Shown here piece by piece: positions 1 to 9,161 of a DNA stretch of 64,000 bases. The DNA lies in contig NZ_CP010979.1 of the NCBI RefSeq assembly GCF_000498395.2, positions 3,162,001-3,226,000 of the forward strand. Reading direction: 5' to 3'. Positions within the stretch are counted from its first letter, which is position 1. Each line of letters opens with the position of its first letter. The position numbers were made by a program, and so were the translations under genes. The notes below the pieces were generated by a model. That model did not search any database and was not told where the DNA came from. It saw nothing but the letters and a program-made list of their open reading frames with translations. The DNA is from Pseudomonas putida S13.1.2 (GTDB lineage Bacteria; Pseudomonadota; Gammaproteobacteria; Pseudomonadales; Pseudomonadaceae).

Positions 1-256
1 CGGCATGCATGGCCTTGTCACCCAGGTTGAACTCATGCGGCAACTTGCCTTCGTTGACCAGCACGAAGCGCACCGTCTCGCCGGCTTTTACCTGCAGGTT
101 CTTGGGCTCGAAAGCAATGTCCTTGAGCACCACGTTGACCGTGCGGGTAGCCTTGGCCGCCGGGGCCGGCTCGCCAAAGGCGAAGGTTTGCGCCTCGCCG
201 GCAAAGGTCGGCAGGCTGGCCAAGGCGAGGGTGGCGGCGATGAACAGGCGTTTCAT
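1..256 (-). CDS. cupredoxin-domain periplasmic copper-binding protein (C-terminus cut by window edge)
   Basis: Reading leftward from an ATG at 256, the frame stays open to the window edge, giving the first 85 residues. It opens with a signal peptide (MKRLFIAATLALASLPTFA), so the product is exported. After about 25 linker residues comes a cupredoxin-like beta-sandwich start: VVLKDIAFEPKNLQVKAGET, then VRFVLVNEGKLPHEF, where the His of PHEF is the usual first copper ligand. The remaining ligands would lie outside the window. It is divergent from the copper-type two-component genes copRS, and a CopR-box match lies between them, so a copper-binding or copper-tolerance role is inferred. Exact subfamily cannot be decided from this fragment. 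Confidence 0.85.
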   Translation of the reverse strand, partial: MKRLFIAATLALASLPTFAGEAQTFAFGEPAPAAKATRTVNVVLKDIAFEPKNLQVKAGETVRFVLVNEGKLPHEFNLGDKAMHA

Positions 257-317
257 GATGACTCCGGAAATATACAACACGATGAGGCCACCTTAGCCAC
301 GGGCGACTGGCAGCTAC

Positions 318-344
318 CTGACAGGGAGATTACAACTTTGTCAG
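318..344. promoter_or_regulatory. CopR-type operator between cupredoxin gene and copR
   Basis: On the minus strand positions 344-329 read CTGACA-AAGTT-GTAAT, a full match to the CTGACA-N5-GTAAT motif reported for CopR in P. aeruginosa (recalled). On the plus strand 318-323 also reads CTGACA, so the segment is flanked by inverted CTGACA half-sites 15 bases apart. It sits 73 bases upstream of the cupredoxin start and 94 bases upstream of copR, well placed to control both divergent genes. Confidence 0.65.
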
Positions 345-438
345 CTTGGGCGTGCCTGCGCTTCGTCACGTATCATTTCAGGCACTAGACCGCCCGCTCC
401 CACAGGGCAGGTACAAACTTTCAGATTATGGACAGTGC

Positions 439-1119
439 ATGAAACTGCTGATCGTCGAAGACCAGGCCCGCACCGGCCAGTACCTGAGCCAGGGCTTGAG
501 CGAGGCCGGCTTCGCCACCGAGCTGGCTACCGATGGCGAAACCGGTCAGTTCCTGGCCCTGACCGGCGACCACGACCTTTTGATCCTCGACGTGATGCTG
601 CCCGGCCGTGACGGCTGGCAGATTCTGCAGGCTGTGCGCCAGGCCGGCCTGGATACGCCGGTACTGTTCCTCACCGCCCGTGACGCCGTCGAGGACCGCG
701 TGCATGGCCTTGAGCTGGGCGCAGACGACTATCTGGTCAAGCCGTTCGCCTTTTCCGAACTGCTGGCCCGGGTGCGCAGCCTGCTGCGCCGTGGCACCAG
801 CCCCAGCCAGGACACTACCCTGAGCCTGGCCGACCTGCGCCTGGACCTGATCCGCCGCCGCGCCGAGCGCGCCGGACAGCGCATTGACCTGACCGCCAAG
901 GAATTTTCCCTGCTCGAACTGCTGCTGCGCCGCCAGGGCGAGGTATTGCCAAAATCACTGATCGCCTCGCAGGTGTGGGACATGAATTTCGACAGCGACA
1001 CCAACGTCATCGAAGTGGCGATACGCCGCCTGCGCCTGAAAATCGACGACCCGCACCCCAACAAGCTGATCCACACCGTACGCGGCATGGGCTATGTACT
1101 GGAAGAGCGCACGGAATGA
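439..1119 (+). CDS. copR: copper/heavy-metal response regulator (OmpR/PhoB family)
   Basis: This 226-aa protein has an N-terminal receiver domain (about residues 1-115) and a C-terminal OmpR-type winged helix (about 125-222). The phosphoacceptor is D51 in [13 protein letters not shown]; the acidic pocket is VED near residue 8, and the conserved Lys lies in DDYLVKPF. The wing region has [18 protein letters not shown] and ends [10 protein letters not shown], typical of the CopR/CusR/IrlR heavy-metal group. I chose ATG 439 because the receiver fold begins there; upstream in-frame codons add a non-homologous tail. The stop overlaps the kinase start (ATGA), so both are translated together. It probably activates the divergent cupredoxin gene in response to copper. 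Confidence 0.88.
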   Translation: MKLLIVEDQARTGQYLSQGLSEAGFATELATDGETGQFLALTGDHDLLILDVMLPGRDGWQILQAVRQAGLDTPVLFLTARDAVEDRVHGLELGADDYLVKPFAFSELLARVRSLLRRGTSPSQDTTLSLADLRLDLIRRRAERAGQRIDLTAKEFSLLELLLRRQGEVLPKSLIASQVWDMNFDSDTNVIEVAIRRLRLKIDDPHPNKLIHTVRGMGYVLEERTE

Positions 1120-2468
1120 TGCGCAGGGTTTCTCTCGGCAGCCGTCTGGCACTGTTATTCGCCGCCTGCACCGCCGCGGTTTCGCTGGGCGCCGGCGTGT
1201 TGTTCAGCCGGGCCAGCGAGCAGCACTTCGTCGAACTCGACCAGCAACTGCTGGACTCGCGCCTGTCAGTGTTCCGTACGCAACTGGCTGGCATCGCCAC
1301 CCCAACCGAGCTGCAGGCACGCCTGCCCGCCCTGCGCGATGAGCTGAGCCACCAAGCCGACCTGGCCCTGCGCATCAGCGGCAGCGACGGCACCACCTGG
1401 TTCGAAAGCCGCACCGGGCTACCGCAAGCACCGCTGCCCGCCGGGCTGGCCACCCTGCATGCACAAGGCACCGATTACCGCAGCCTGGCTGTGCACCTGG
1501 CGCAGGGCGCCGTGCAGTCGCCACAACTGGCCCTGTACCTCGACATCACCCATCACCAGCACTTCCTGCAGGGCATGCAACGCCTGATCTGGCTGACTGT
1601 CGGCCTTTCCGCGCTGGCCACCGCGCTGCTCGGCGCCTGGGCGGTACGCCGCGGCCTGCGCCCGTTGCGGCAGATGGGCCAGGTGGCCGCCAGCGTGTCG
1701 GCACGCTCGCTCACCACGCGCCTGCCGGTGGCGCAAATGCCCGAGGAGCTGGCCGAGCTGGCCACCAGCATGAACGCCATGCTGCAGCGCCTGGACGATG
1801 CCTTCCAGCGCCTGTCGGCATTTTCTGCCGACATCGCCCATGAGCTGCGCACGCCGCTGTCCAACCTGCTGACCCATACCCAGGTTACCCTCACCCGCCC
1901 GCGCAGCCTCGAGGAGTACCGCGAAGCGTTGCATGGCAACCTGGAAGAACTGCAGTGGATGGCGCAGATGATCAACGACATGTTGTTTCTGGCCAAGGCC
2001 GACCACGGCCTGCTGGTACCAGGGCAAGCGCTTTTGGCGTTGCACGACGAGGTGGATGCGCTGCTGGAGTACTACGCGCCGCTGGCCGAAGACAGCGATG
2101 TGCAGATGCTGCGCGAGGGTGAAGCCGTGCTGCACGGTGACCGGCATATGCTGCGCCGGGCGCTGTCCAACCTGCTGGATAACGCCATGCGCTTTACCCC
2201 GGCGGGTGGGCAGATAAGGGTGACGCTGGCGCAAGGGCCGAGAATCAGCGTGGCCAATACCGGGCCGGCTATCGAGCCTGCTGCTTTGCCGCGGTTGTTC
2301 GACCGTTTCTACCGTGTGGACCCGGCACGGCGCGAAGGCAGTAGCGAGCATGCTGGGTTGGGCTTGGCGATTACCCGGTCGATCGTGCAGGCCCATGGCG
2401 GGTGCATTCGGGCGGAATGTGAAGGTGGGTGGACACGGTTCGTGATCGAGTTCAGCCAGGATCGGTGA
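1116..2468 (+). CDS. copS: heavy-metal sensor histidine kinase
   Basis: A 450-aa membrane histidine kinase of the CopS/CusS/SilS group. The order is: N-terminal transmembrane helix (about residues 10-30), periplasmic sensor region to about 150, second helix ([20 protein letters not shown]), HAMP, HisKA with the H-box [15 protein letters not shown], then HATPase_c with N-box [13 protein letters not shown], a D-box-like ANTGPAIEP, the F-box FDRFYRVD and the G-box [10 protein letters not shown]. The start is the first of two adjacent ATGs, overlapping the copR stop by 4 bases. Periplasmic copper (possibly silver) is the likely signal, from the family and from the cupredoxin/CopR-box context. The second ATG (1119) is an equally possible start. 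Confidence 0.87.
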   Translation: MMRRVSLGSRLALLFAACTAAVSLGAGVLFSRASEQHFVELDQQLLDSRLSVFRTQLAGIATPTELQARLPALRDELSHQADLALRISGSDGTTWFESRTGLPQAPLPAGLATLHAQGTDYRSLAVHLAQGAVQSPQLALYLDITHHQHFLQGMQRLIWLTVGLSALATALLGAWAVRRGLRPLRQMGQVAASVSARSLTTRLPVAQMPEELAELATSMNAMLQRLDDAFQRLSAFSADIAHELRTPLSNLLTHTQVTLTRPRSLEEYREALHGNLEELQWMAQMINDMLFLAKADHGLLVPGQALLALHDEVDALLEYYAPLAEDSDVQMLREGEAVLHGDRHMLRRALSNLLDNAMRFTPAGGQIRVTLAQGPRISVANTGPAIEPAALPRLFDRFYRVDPARREGSSEHAGLGLAITRSIVQAHGGCIRAECEGGWTRFVIEFSQDR

Positions 2469-2486
2469 AATTGGGGCTGCTTCACA

Positions 2487-2832
2487 GCCCATCGCCGGCA
2501 AGCCAGCTCCCACAGGACTGCATCAAGCCGAAAGCGTGCGCGGTACCTGTGGGAGCCGGGGCTGCAGTGCTGCCCATTGCCTGCAAGCTGCCCCCCACAG
2601 GTACGCATCAAGCCCAGAGCCTGCGCGGTACCTGTGGGAGCCGGGGCTGCTGTGCTGCCCATTGCCTGCAAGCTGCCCCCCACAGGTACGCATCAAGCCC
2701 AGAGCCTGCGCGTTACCTATGGGAGCCGGGGCTGCTGTGCTGCCCATTGCCTGCAAGCTGCCCCCCACAGGTACGCATCAAGCCCAGAGCCTGCGCGTTA
2801 CCTGTGGGAGCTGGCTTGCCGGCGATGAGGCC
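2487..2832. repeat. REP cluster with three tandem 85-bp units
   Basis: The copS-lolE gap holds no gene. The outer ends are standard P. putida REP sequences in opposite orientation (ATCGCCGGCAAGCCAGCTCC at the left, its complement at 2809-2828). Between them lie three copies of an 85-bp unit (TGCCCATTGC recurs at 2571, 2656 and 2741). Each unit contains decayed REP halves: GCAAGCTGCCCCCCACAGG, then ACCTGTGGGAGCCGGGGC. Copies differ by single bases, which suggests recent tandem duplication. Confidence 0.85.
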
Positions 2833-2844
2833 CTCGAACCTACC

Positions 2845-4086
2845 TCAAACCGCCAGACCAATCGCCGGCTGTACCTGCGACGCCCGGTAGGCCGGGTAAA
2901 TGGTTGCCAGGAAGCTCATCACCAAACCGGCCGTACAGATCATCACCACATCACCCCACTGCAATTGCGATGGCAAGCTGCTGACGAAGTACACGTCCGA
3001 CGTAAAGATGTGCTGCCCGCTCACCCGCTCCAGCCAACCCACGATCTGGCTGACATTGAACGCTGCAATCACGCCCAACACGCCGCCGATCAGCGTCCCG
3101 ACCACACCAATCAGGCTGCCCTGGACCATGAACGTGCCCATGATCTGCGCTGGCGTGGCGCCCAAGGTACGCAGAATGGCAATGTCCGGCCCCTTGTCGT
3201 TCACCACCATCACCAAGGTGGCAATGATATTGAAGGCCGCCACGGCGATGATCATCATCAGCAGCAGGCCGATCATGGTCTTTTCCATCTTCATGGCGCT
3301 GAACAGGCTGCCCTGGGTGTGCGACCAGTCATCGGCGCGGTAGGCGTCACCCAGCCCGGCTGCAATCGCCTTGGACACCTGCGGCGCGGCATACAGGTCA
3401 TGCAGTTTCAGGCGCACGCCCTGCACCTGGCCCGGTGCCCAGCGTTGCATCTCGCCGGCATCGGCGACGTGGATGTAGGCTTGCGATCCATCCAGCTCGG
3501 CACCGACCTTGAAGATACCGACCACCGTCAGGCGCTGCATGCGCGGGGTGATACCACCCGGCTCCTTGCTGATTTCCGGCACGATCAGGGTCAGTTTGTC
3601 GCCGGTGTTCAGGCGGAAGCGCCGCGCGGTCAATTCACCGATGACCACACCAAACTCACCCGGCTGCAGGTCCTGCAGGCGGCCCTGGACAATATGCTGG
3701 CCAACGATCGAGACCTTGCCCTCCTCGGCCGGGTCGATACCACCCACCTGGATCGGCTGCATCGCACCCTTGTACGACAGCATGCCCTCCATTTCGGTAA
3801 TCGGCGCTGCAGCCACCACCGCCGGGTTCTGCATGGCTGTGTCGGCCACTTTGCGCCAGTCGTCCAGGGGCTGCACGCCGAGGATGGCGGCATGCGGTAC
3901 CAGGCCGAGGATGCGCGAGCTCATTTCGCGCTGGAAGCCGTTCATCACCGACAGCACCACGATCATCGCCAGCACGCCCAGCGACAGGCCGATCATCGAG
4001 GTCATCGAAATGAACGAGATGAAGTGGTTGCGGCGCTTGGCTCGGGTGTAGCGCGCGCCGATGAAGATGGGCAAGGGTCTGAACAT
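2845..4086 (-). CDS. lolE: lipoprotein-releasing ABC transporter permease LolE
   Basis: A 413-aa inner-membrane permease of the LolC/LolE family. It has the diagnostic start [19 protein letters not shown], a first transmembrane helix ([20 protein letters not shown]), a large periplasmic domain (about residues 50-265), and three C-terminal helices. The cytoplasmic coupling segment is [17 protein letters not shown]. With LolC and LolD it extracts mature lipoproteins from the inner membrane and passes them to LolA. I start at ATG 4086 rather than further upstream because MFRP matches the paralogue LolC exactly. The C/E naming rests on gene order (C-D-E), since both permeases are close paralogues. 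Confidence 0.88.
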   Translation of the reverse strand: MFRPLPIFIGARYTRAKRRNHFISFISMTSMIGLSLGVLAMIVVLSVMNGFQREMSSRILGLVPHAAILGVQPLDDWRKVADTAMQNPAVVAAAPITEMEGMLSYKGAMQPIQVGGIDPAEEGKVSIVGQHIVQGRLQDLQPGEFGVVIGELTARRFRLNTGDKLTLIVPEISKEPGGITPRMQRLTVVGIFKVGAELDGSQAYIHVADAGEMQRWAPGQVQGVRLKLHDLYAAPQVSKAIAAGLGDAYRADDWSHTQGSLFSAMKMEKTMIGLLLMMIIAVAAFNIIATLVMVVNDKGPDIAILRTLGATPAQIMGTFMVQGSLIGVVGTLIGGVLGVIAAFNVSQIVGWLERVSGQHIFTSDVYFVSSLPSQLQWGDVVMICTAGLVMSFLATIYPAYRASQVQPAIGLAV

Positions 4087-4147
4087 GTACGAAATCACCC
4101 AATGAAAACAGGAAAACGGGGCGGCACCTGCCACCCCGAGCAGTCGA

Positions 4148-4846
4148 TCAGATCGCCACCAGGTGGCCGTCGTCGAGCTTCAATACACGGTCCATCTGCC
4201 GCGCCAGGTTGAGGTCGTGGGTGACCACCAGGAACGCCGTGCGCGACGAGCTGGACAGCTCCTGCATAAGCTCCTGGATGCCCTGGGCGGTATGGTGGTC
4301 GAGGTTGCCGGTAGGTTCGTCGAGCATCACCAGGCCAGGGCGGTTGACCAGTGCCCGGGCAATCGCCACCCGCTGGCGCTCACCGCCAGACAGCTCGGCC
4401 GGCTTGTGGGTCAGGCGGTGGCCCAGGCCCACGCGCTTGAGCAGTGCCTCGGCACGCTCCCGCGCCTCAGGAATGGGCGTGCGGCCGATCAGCAGGGGCA
4501 TGCACACGTTCTCGATGGCGGTGAATTCCGGCAACAGGTGGTGGAACTGATAGACAAAGCCCAGCTCACGGTTGCGCAGCAGGCCACGGGCACGTTCGCC
4601 CAGGGCCGACAGCTCTTCGCCAGCCAGCCAGACACTGCCTTGGGTCGGCCGATCAAGGCCGCCCAGCAGGTTGAGCAAGGTACTCTTGCCTGAACCGGAG
4701 CTACCGACAATGGCCACCCGCTCACCGGCATGCAGCTCAAGGTTGAGCCCGGACAGCACCTTTACCGATTCCGGGCCCTCGTCGTAGGACTTGCCCAGGT
4801 TGCGGCAACTCAGAACGGCTTTATCACTCATGCGCGACTCACTCAT
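4148..4846 (-). CDS. lolD: lipoprotein-releasing system ATPase LolD
   Basis: A 232-aa ABC ATPase. It shows Walker [10 protein letters not shown], the Q-loop segment [14 protein letters not shown] typical of LolD, signature LSGGERQ, Walker [10 protein letters not shown] and the H-loop VVTHD. It powers lipoprotein release by the LolCDE complex at the cytoplasmic face of the inner membrane. The ATG at 4846 overlaps the end of lolC by 8 bases and has an AGAGG stretch upstream; a second ATG at 4831 (MSDKAVL) would give a 227-aa protein and is also plausible. A 61-base gap follows to lolE. Confidence 0.92.
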   Translation of the reverse strand: MSESRMSDKAVLSCRNLGKSYDEGPESVKVLSGLNLELHAGERVAIVGSSGSGKSTLLNLLGGLDRPTQGSVWLAGEELSALGERARGLLRNRELGFVYQFHHLLPEFTAIENVCMPLLIGRTPIPEARERAEALLKRVGLGHRLTHKPAELSGGERQRVAIARALVNRPGLVMLDEPTGNLDHHTAQGIQELMQELSSSSRTAFLVVTHDLNLARQMDRVLKLDDGHLVAI

Positions 4847-6089
4847 AACGTAGCGCCTCTGCAGGCTGGGTGCGGGCCGCACGCCAGGCCGGGTACAGGG
4901 TGGCGAAGAAACTCAGGACCAGCGCCGCACCGCAGACCATGTACACATCCTGGGACTGGATCTGCGACGGCAGGTAATCGATGAAGTACACATCGGCATT
5001 GAGGAACTTGTGCCCGATCAGCTTCTCGATGCCTGCGATGGCCGCGCTCACGTTCAGCGCGGCAACGATCCCGACCACGGCGCCGATCAGGGTACCGATC
5101 ACCCCGATCACCGTGCCCTGGACCATGAAGATGAGCATGATCTGCCCGGGCGTGGCGCCCAGCGTGCGCAAGATGGCAATGTCGCCGCGCTTGTCGTTGA
5201 CCACCATCACCAGGGTGGAAATGATGTTGAACGCCGCCACCGCCACGATCAGCAGCAACAGCAGGCCGATCATGGCCTTTTCCATGCGGATTGCCTGGTA
5301 CAGGTTGCCGTGGGTGCGGGTCCAGTCACGGCTGTAGTACTCCTGGTCGCCCAACTGCTGGGCGATGCTCCAGGCCACGCGTGGCGCCTGGAACAGGTCG
5401 TCGAACTTCAGGCGCAGGCCCTGCACCTGGTCGGGCTTCCAGCGGTGCAGGCGGGAAAGGTCGCTGATATTGGTCAGCCCCAGATAACCGTCGATCTCGC
5501 CCGCGCCCACGTGGAAGGTGCCAACCACGGTGAAGCGCTTCATGCGCGGGAACATGCCGGCCGGCGTCACGCTGACCTCGGGGGCGACGAAGGTGAGTTT
5601 GTCGCCGATGGCCACACCCAGCTTGGCCGCGGCCTTGTCGCCGATCATGATGCCCCACTCACCCGGCGCCAGCTGGTCGAGGCGGCCTTGCAGGACAAAG
5701 TTGTCGATGATCGACACCTCGCGCTCGCGGGCCGGGTCGATGCCGTTGAGCAGCACCTTCTGCACCTTGCCGTCATGGGTCAGCAGGCCCTGCATCTGGG
5801 TGAACGGCGCAACCGCCACCACCTGCGGATTCTGCTTTACTTGTTGGGCAAGAGCAGGCCAGTCGGCAATGGGCTGGCCGCTCTCCAGCGTGGCATGGGG
5901 GATCATGCCCAGCACGCGGGTGCGCATCTCGTGGTCGAAACCGTTCATCACCGACAGCACCACGATCATCACCACCACGCCCAGGGCGAGGCCGATCATC
6001 GAGGTCAGGGAAATGAACGAGACGAAGTGATTACGGCGTTTGGCACGGGTATAACGCGTGCCTATGAATGCGAAAAGAGGTCTGAACAT
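4839..6089 (-). CDS. lolC: lipoprotein-releasing ABC transporter permease LolC
   Basis: A 416-aa permease, first gene of lolCDE. N-terminus [20 protein letters not shown], a helix around residues 25-47, a periplasmic domain to about residue 270, then three helices ([40 protein letters not shown] and [20 protein letters not shown]). It closely resembles LolE, notably [11 protein letters not shown] and [17 protein letters not shown]. This fits ancestral duplication into the two-permease complex. The periplasmic loop is the expected LolA-interacting part by family knowledge. It is divergent from the PilZ gene, with 93 bases between the starts. Confidence 0.9.
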   Translation of the reverse strand: MFRPLFAFIGTRYTRAKRRNHFVSFISLTSMIGLALGVVVMIVVLSVMNGFDHEMRTRVLGMIPHATLESGQPIADWPALAQQVKQNPQVVAVAPFTQMQGLLTHDGKVQKVLLNGIDPAREREVSIIDNFVLQGRLDQLAPGEWGIMIGDKAAAKLGVAIGDKLTFVAPEVSVTPAGMFPRMKRFTVVGTFHVGAGEIDGYLGLTNISDLSRLHRWKPDQVQGLRLKFDDLFQAPRVAWSIAQQLGDQEYYSRDWTRTHGNLYQAIRMEKAMIGLLLLLIVAVAAFNIISTLVMVVNDKRGDIAILRTLGATPGQIMLIFMVQGTVIGVIGTLIGAVVGIVAALNVSAAIAGIEKLIGHKFLNADVYFIDYLPSQIQSQDVYMVCGAALVLSFFATLYPAWRAARTQPAEALRYE

Positions 6090-6182
6090 GTCGGGGCTTG
6101 TTCGGATGAAAGGGAACGTCCTTGTGGCGAGGCGCCTACGGCGGCTTTACACTCGGACCACCGCCGCTACCTTGGGTTCGCC

Positions 6183-6767
6183 ATGACGACATTAGACGAA
6201 GAAGATCGCCGCGAATACTACCGCATCGAAGATCGGATCGCACTTCAAATCAGCCCCCTCAGCGCGGCCGAAGCCCTTGAGCCAGATGTATTGCAAGATG
6301 ATTCCCCGCTGTTCAACCTGCTCAGCGAGCTGCACTTGTCCGACTTCGAGTCGCAGCACCTGCTGCGTCAGTTGAGCGACAAGGACCGCACCCTCGCGGC
6401 CTTCCTGCGGGCACAGAACAAACGCCTCGACCTGCTTAGCGCAGTCGTCGCCCAGACCCTGCTTGGCGAAGTAGGCCAGCCGCTGCCGGTCGTGCTCTCC
6501 GAAGGCGGTATCGAATTTGCCCAGACCACCCAGATTGCCCCAGGCACCCGGGTGAAAGTGAAGATGGTGCTGATGCCGCGCGCCCACGGCTTGCTGCTGC
6601 GCGGCAAGGTCACCCATTGCGACCCATGCCCCCAAGGCGGCTTCGAGGTCGGCACCGAATTCATCGACATGACCGACGCCCAGCGCCAACTGCTGGCTCG
6701 CTACATCCTGCAGCGCCAGCAACAACAACGGCGCCAGCAGCTGGAACAGAACGATCCCGCCTCATGA
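6183..6767 (+). CDS. PilZ-domain protein
   Basis: A 194-aa soluble protein. The N-terminus EEDRREYYRIEDRIALQISP contains the RxxxR-type c-di-GMP contact region (RREYYR) at the start of a PilZ-like fold. A helical middle (about residues 40-110) is followed by a beta-rich end with EGGIEF, VKVKMVLMP and GGFEVGTEFIDM. A Gln-rich tail closes it. The expected D/NxSxxG motif is replaced by VLSEGGIEF, close to consensus, so c-di-GMP binding is plausible but unproven. ATG 6183 was chosen because the frame extending upstream lies antisense to lolC. The phosphodiesterase gene follows after 31 bases. Confidence 0.75.
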   Translation: MTTLDEEDRREYYRIEDRIALQISPLSAAEALEPDVLQDDSPLFNLLSELHLSDFESQHLLRQLSDKDRTLAAFLRAQNKRLDLLSAVVAQTLLGEVGQPLPVVLSEGGIEFAQTTQIAPGTRVKVKMVLMPRAHGLLLRGKVTHCDPCPQGGFEVGTEFIDMTDAQRQLLARYILQRQQQQRRQQLEQNDPAS

Positions 6768-6798
6768 CCCTGTTTTTCTCTGATTTGAAGGAACGAAC

Positions 6799-7515
6799 GT
6801 GACCCTGATCTACGGCCATCGCGGCGCCAAGGGCGAAGCACCCGAGAACACATTGCACAGCTTCCGCCAGTGCCTGTCCCACGGCGTCACCCGCTGCGAA
6901 CTGGACCTGCACCTGTCGGCCGACAACGAGCTGATGGTGATCCACGACCCAACCCTCAAGCGCACCACCGGCCGACGCGGCAAGGTGGTCGACCACCCTG
7001 CCGCCGACCTGATGAAGATCGATGCGCGCAACGGCGGCCCAGGCCACGTGCAGCCCTGCCCTATTCCGAAACTGGAAGAGCTGTTCGAGAAATGCCCGTT
7101 CGAGCATTGGCAGCTGGAGGTAAAAAGCGCTTCGCGCACCCGCGCGGCCACTACCGTGCTGGCGATTCGCGAACTGGCCCAGCAGCATGGGCTGCTGGAC
7201 AAGGTCACCATCACCTCCAGCTCACGCGAAGTGCTGGGCGCCGCCCTGGAACTGGTGCCGGACGTGAAGCGCGGGCTGGTCGCCGAGTACGCCTGGCTCG
7301 ACCCGTTGAAGGTGGCGCAGAACTACGGCTGCGATCTGCTGGCATTGAACTGGACACTGTGCACCCCCGAGCGCCTGCTGAAAGCGCAGGCCCAGGGTTT
7401 GCACGTATCGGTGTGGACGGTCAACGAGCCGGCACTGATGCGCCGGCTCGCTGACTTTGGCGTGGACAGCCTGATTACAGACTTTCCCGGTTTGGCCAAG
7501 ACCACCCTCGGGTAG
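6799..7515 (+). CDS. glycerophosphodiester phosphodiesterase family protein
   Basis: A 238-aa GDPD-fold enzyme, UgpQ-like and cytoplasmic (no signal peptide). Family residues are visible: IYGHRGAKGEAPENT (active-site His and Glu), ELDLHLSADNELMVIHDPTL (metal-binding Glu/Asp and catalytic His), LEVKSA, and VWTVNEPALMRRLADFGVD near the end. It would hydrolyse glycerophosphodiesters to glycerol-3-phosphate and an alcohol. The start is GTG at 6799, with AAGGAA 8 bases upstream. It lies close behind the PilZ gene and may share its transcript; the link to lipid metabolism is family inference. Confidence 0.88.
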   Translation: MTLIYGHRGAKGEAPENTLHSFRQCLSHGVTRCELDLHLSADNELMVIHDPTLKRTTGRRGKVVDHPAADLMKIDARNGGPGHVQPCPIPKLEELFEKCPFEHWQLEVKSASRTRAATTVLAIRELAQQHGLLDKVTITSSSREVLGAALELVPDVKRGLVAEYAWLDPLKVAQNYGCDLLALNWTLCTPERLLKAQAQGLHVSVWTVNEPALMRRLADFGVDSLITDFPGLAKTTLG

Positions 7516-7530
7516 GGTTGAAATCGGTCT

Positions 7531-7559
7531 CTCCGACCGGCTCAGGCCACCGGTCGGAG
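7531..7559. terminator. stem-loop between converging genes (possible terminator)
   Basis: CTCCGACCGG (7531-7540) pairs perfectly with CCGGTCGGAG (7550-7559) around a 9-base loop. It lies between the converging phosphodiesterase and sthA genes. There is no proper T-run on either side, so intrinsic termination is uncertain. Confidence 0.4.
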
Positions 7560-7563
7560 CCGC

Positions 7564-8958
7564 TCAAAAAAGCCGGTTCAGGCCATCGTAGGCAGCTACC
7601 CGGTAGGCTTCGGCCATGGTCGGGTAGTTGAACGTGGTGTTGACAAAGTACTTCAGGTTGTTCTGCTCACCCGGCTGGTTCATGATCGCCTGGCCGATGT
7701 GGACGATCTCCGAAGCCTGGTAGCCAAAGCAGTGCACACCGAGGATTTCCAGGGTTTCACGGTGGAACAGGATCTTCAGCATGCCCTGTGGCTCGCCGGC
7801 GATCTGCGCACGCGCCATGCTCTTGAAGAAGGCCTTGCCCACTTCGTACGGCACCTTGGCCTGGGTCAGTTCCTGCTCGTTCTTGCCGATCGAGCTGATT
7901 TCCGGAATGGTGTAGATACCGGTCGGTACGTCATTGACGAAGCGCCAGCTGCCATTGTCGACGATGCTGCCCGCCGCAGAGCGCCCCTGGTCGTGCGCGG
8001 CACTGGCCAGGCTCGGCCAGCCGATCACGTCACCGGCGCCGTAGATGTTCGGCACGGTAGTGCGGTAGGCCTCGTCGACCTCGATCTGGCCACGGCTGTT
8101 GACCTTGATGCCGATGTTCTCCAGGCCCAGCTTGTCGGTGTTGCCGGTACGGCCGTTGCACCACAGCAAGGCGTCGGCCTTGATCTTCTTGCCCGACTTG
8201 AGGTGCAGGATCACCCCGTTGTCCAGGCCTTCGACACGCTCATACTCTTCGTTGTGGCGCACGGTGATGTTGTTGTTGCTGAAGTGGTAGCTCAGCGCCT
8301 GGGAAATTTCCGAATCCAGGAAGCTCAACAGCTGGCCACGGTTGTCCACCAGCTCTACCAGCACGCCCAGGCCGCTGAAGATCGAGGCGTATTCGCAACC
8401 GATCACGCCGGCGCCGTACACGATCAGCTTGCGCGGGGTGTGGCTGAGGCTGAGGATGGTGTCGCTGTCGTAGACGCGCGGGTGGTGGAAGTCGATGTCG
8501 GCCGGGCGGTACGGGCGCGAGCCGGTGGCGATGATGATGTGCTTGGCGTTGAGCTTTTCCACCACACCGTTCGGGCACACCACTTCAACGGTTTGCTCAT
8601 CGGCGAAGCTGCCGGTGCCGAAGAACACATCGACACGGTTGCGGGCGTAGTAGCCGGTGCGCGATGCAACTTGCTTGGAAATCACCTTCTCGGCGCTTTT
8701 CAGCACGTCCGGGAACGAGAACCAGCGCGGCTCACCGATCGCCCGGAACATCGGGTTGGTGTTGAACTGCATGATCTGCCGCACCGAGTGACGCAGTGCC
8801 TTGGACGGGATGGTACCCAGGTGCGTGCAGTTGCCACCGACTTGGCGACGGTCATCGACCATCGCTACCTTGCGCCCTGCTTTGGCGGCGTTCATTGCCG
8901 CGCCTTCACCGGCCGGGCCAGAACCCAGCACCACTACGTCGTAGTTGTAGACAGCCAT
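7564..8958 (-). CDS. sthA: soluble pyridine nucleotide transhydrogenase
   Basis: A 464-aa FAD flavoprotein, the usual SthA length. It transfers hydride between NADPH and NAD+ to balance the two pools. The FAD-binding [10 protein letters not shown] is at the N-terminus, and a second Rossmann motif ([19 protein letters not shown]) lies mid-protein. The redox-site region reads [15 protein letters not shown]: the second disulfide Cys of the lipoamide-dehydrogenase family is Thr, as in true SthA, which separates it from disulfide reductases. The C-terminal dimerisation domain includes [21 protein letters not shown] lies 7 bases ahead of ATG 8958. Confidence 0.96.
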   Translation of the reverse strand: MAVYNYDVVVLGSGPAGEGAAMNAAKAGRKVAMVDDRRQVGGNCTHLGTIPSKALRHSVRQIMQFNTNPMFRAIGEPRWFSFPDVLKSAEKVISKQVASRTGYYARNRVDVFFGTGSFADEQTVEVVCPNGVVEKLNAKHIIIATGSRPYRPADIDFHHPRVYDSDTILSLSHTPRKLIVYGAGVIGCEYASIFSGLGVLVELVDNRGQLLSFLDSEISQALSYHFSNNNITVRHNEEYERVEGLDNGVILHLKSGKKIKADALLWCNGRTGNTDKLGLENIGIKVNSRGQIEVDEAYRTTVPNIYGAGDVIGWPSLASAAHDQGRSAAGSIVDNGSWRFVNDVPTGIYTIPEISSIGKNEQELTQAKVPYEVGKAFFKSMARAQIAGEPQGMLKILFHRETLEILGVHCFGYQASEIVHIGQAIMNQPGEQNNLKYFVNTTFNYPTMAEAYRVAAYDGLNRLF

Positions 8959-9161
8959 GCGTACTCCTTCAGAACTGCCCGCAAGCCACGGTCGCTCGCG
9001 GGGCGCGATCATGCCGCCGGGGCGTCATGAGAAAATTCGGGTGCAGTCTAATCAAGCGTGAACGCCGCGCACATTAACCCTTGGTCGCGTCGTAGGCCAA
9101 TTTTGCCCGCACTACATATGGTTCACCCATTCCCTGGCGGCAATCATCCCTGCCTGCGCTT

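Noticed and set aside
2536..4212. 558-aa frame starting in the REP array and running through lolE
   Set aside because: It begins in tandem repeats and is antisense to LolE, with repeated Cys/Pro peptides made by the repeat itself.
7531..7559. Strong terminator between the phosphodiesterase and sthA genes
   Set aside because: The stem is perfect, but there is no T-run on either strand, so it is listed only as a possible terminator.
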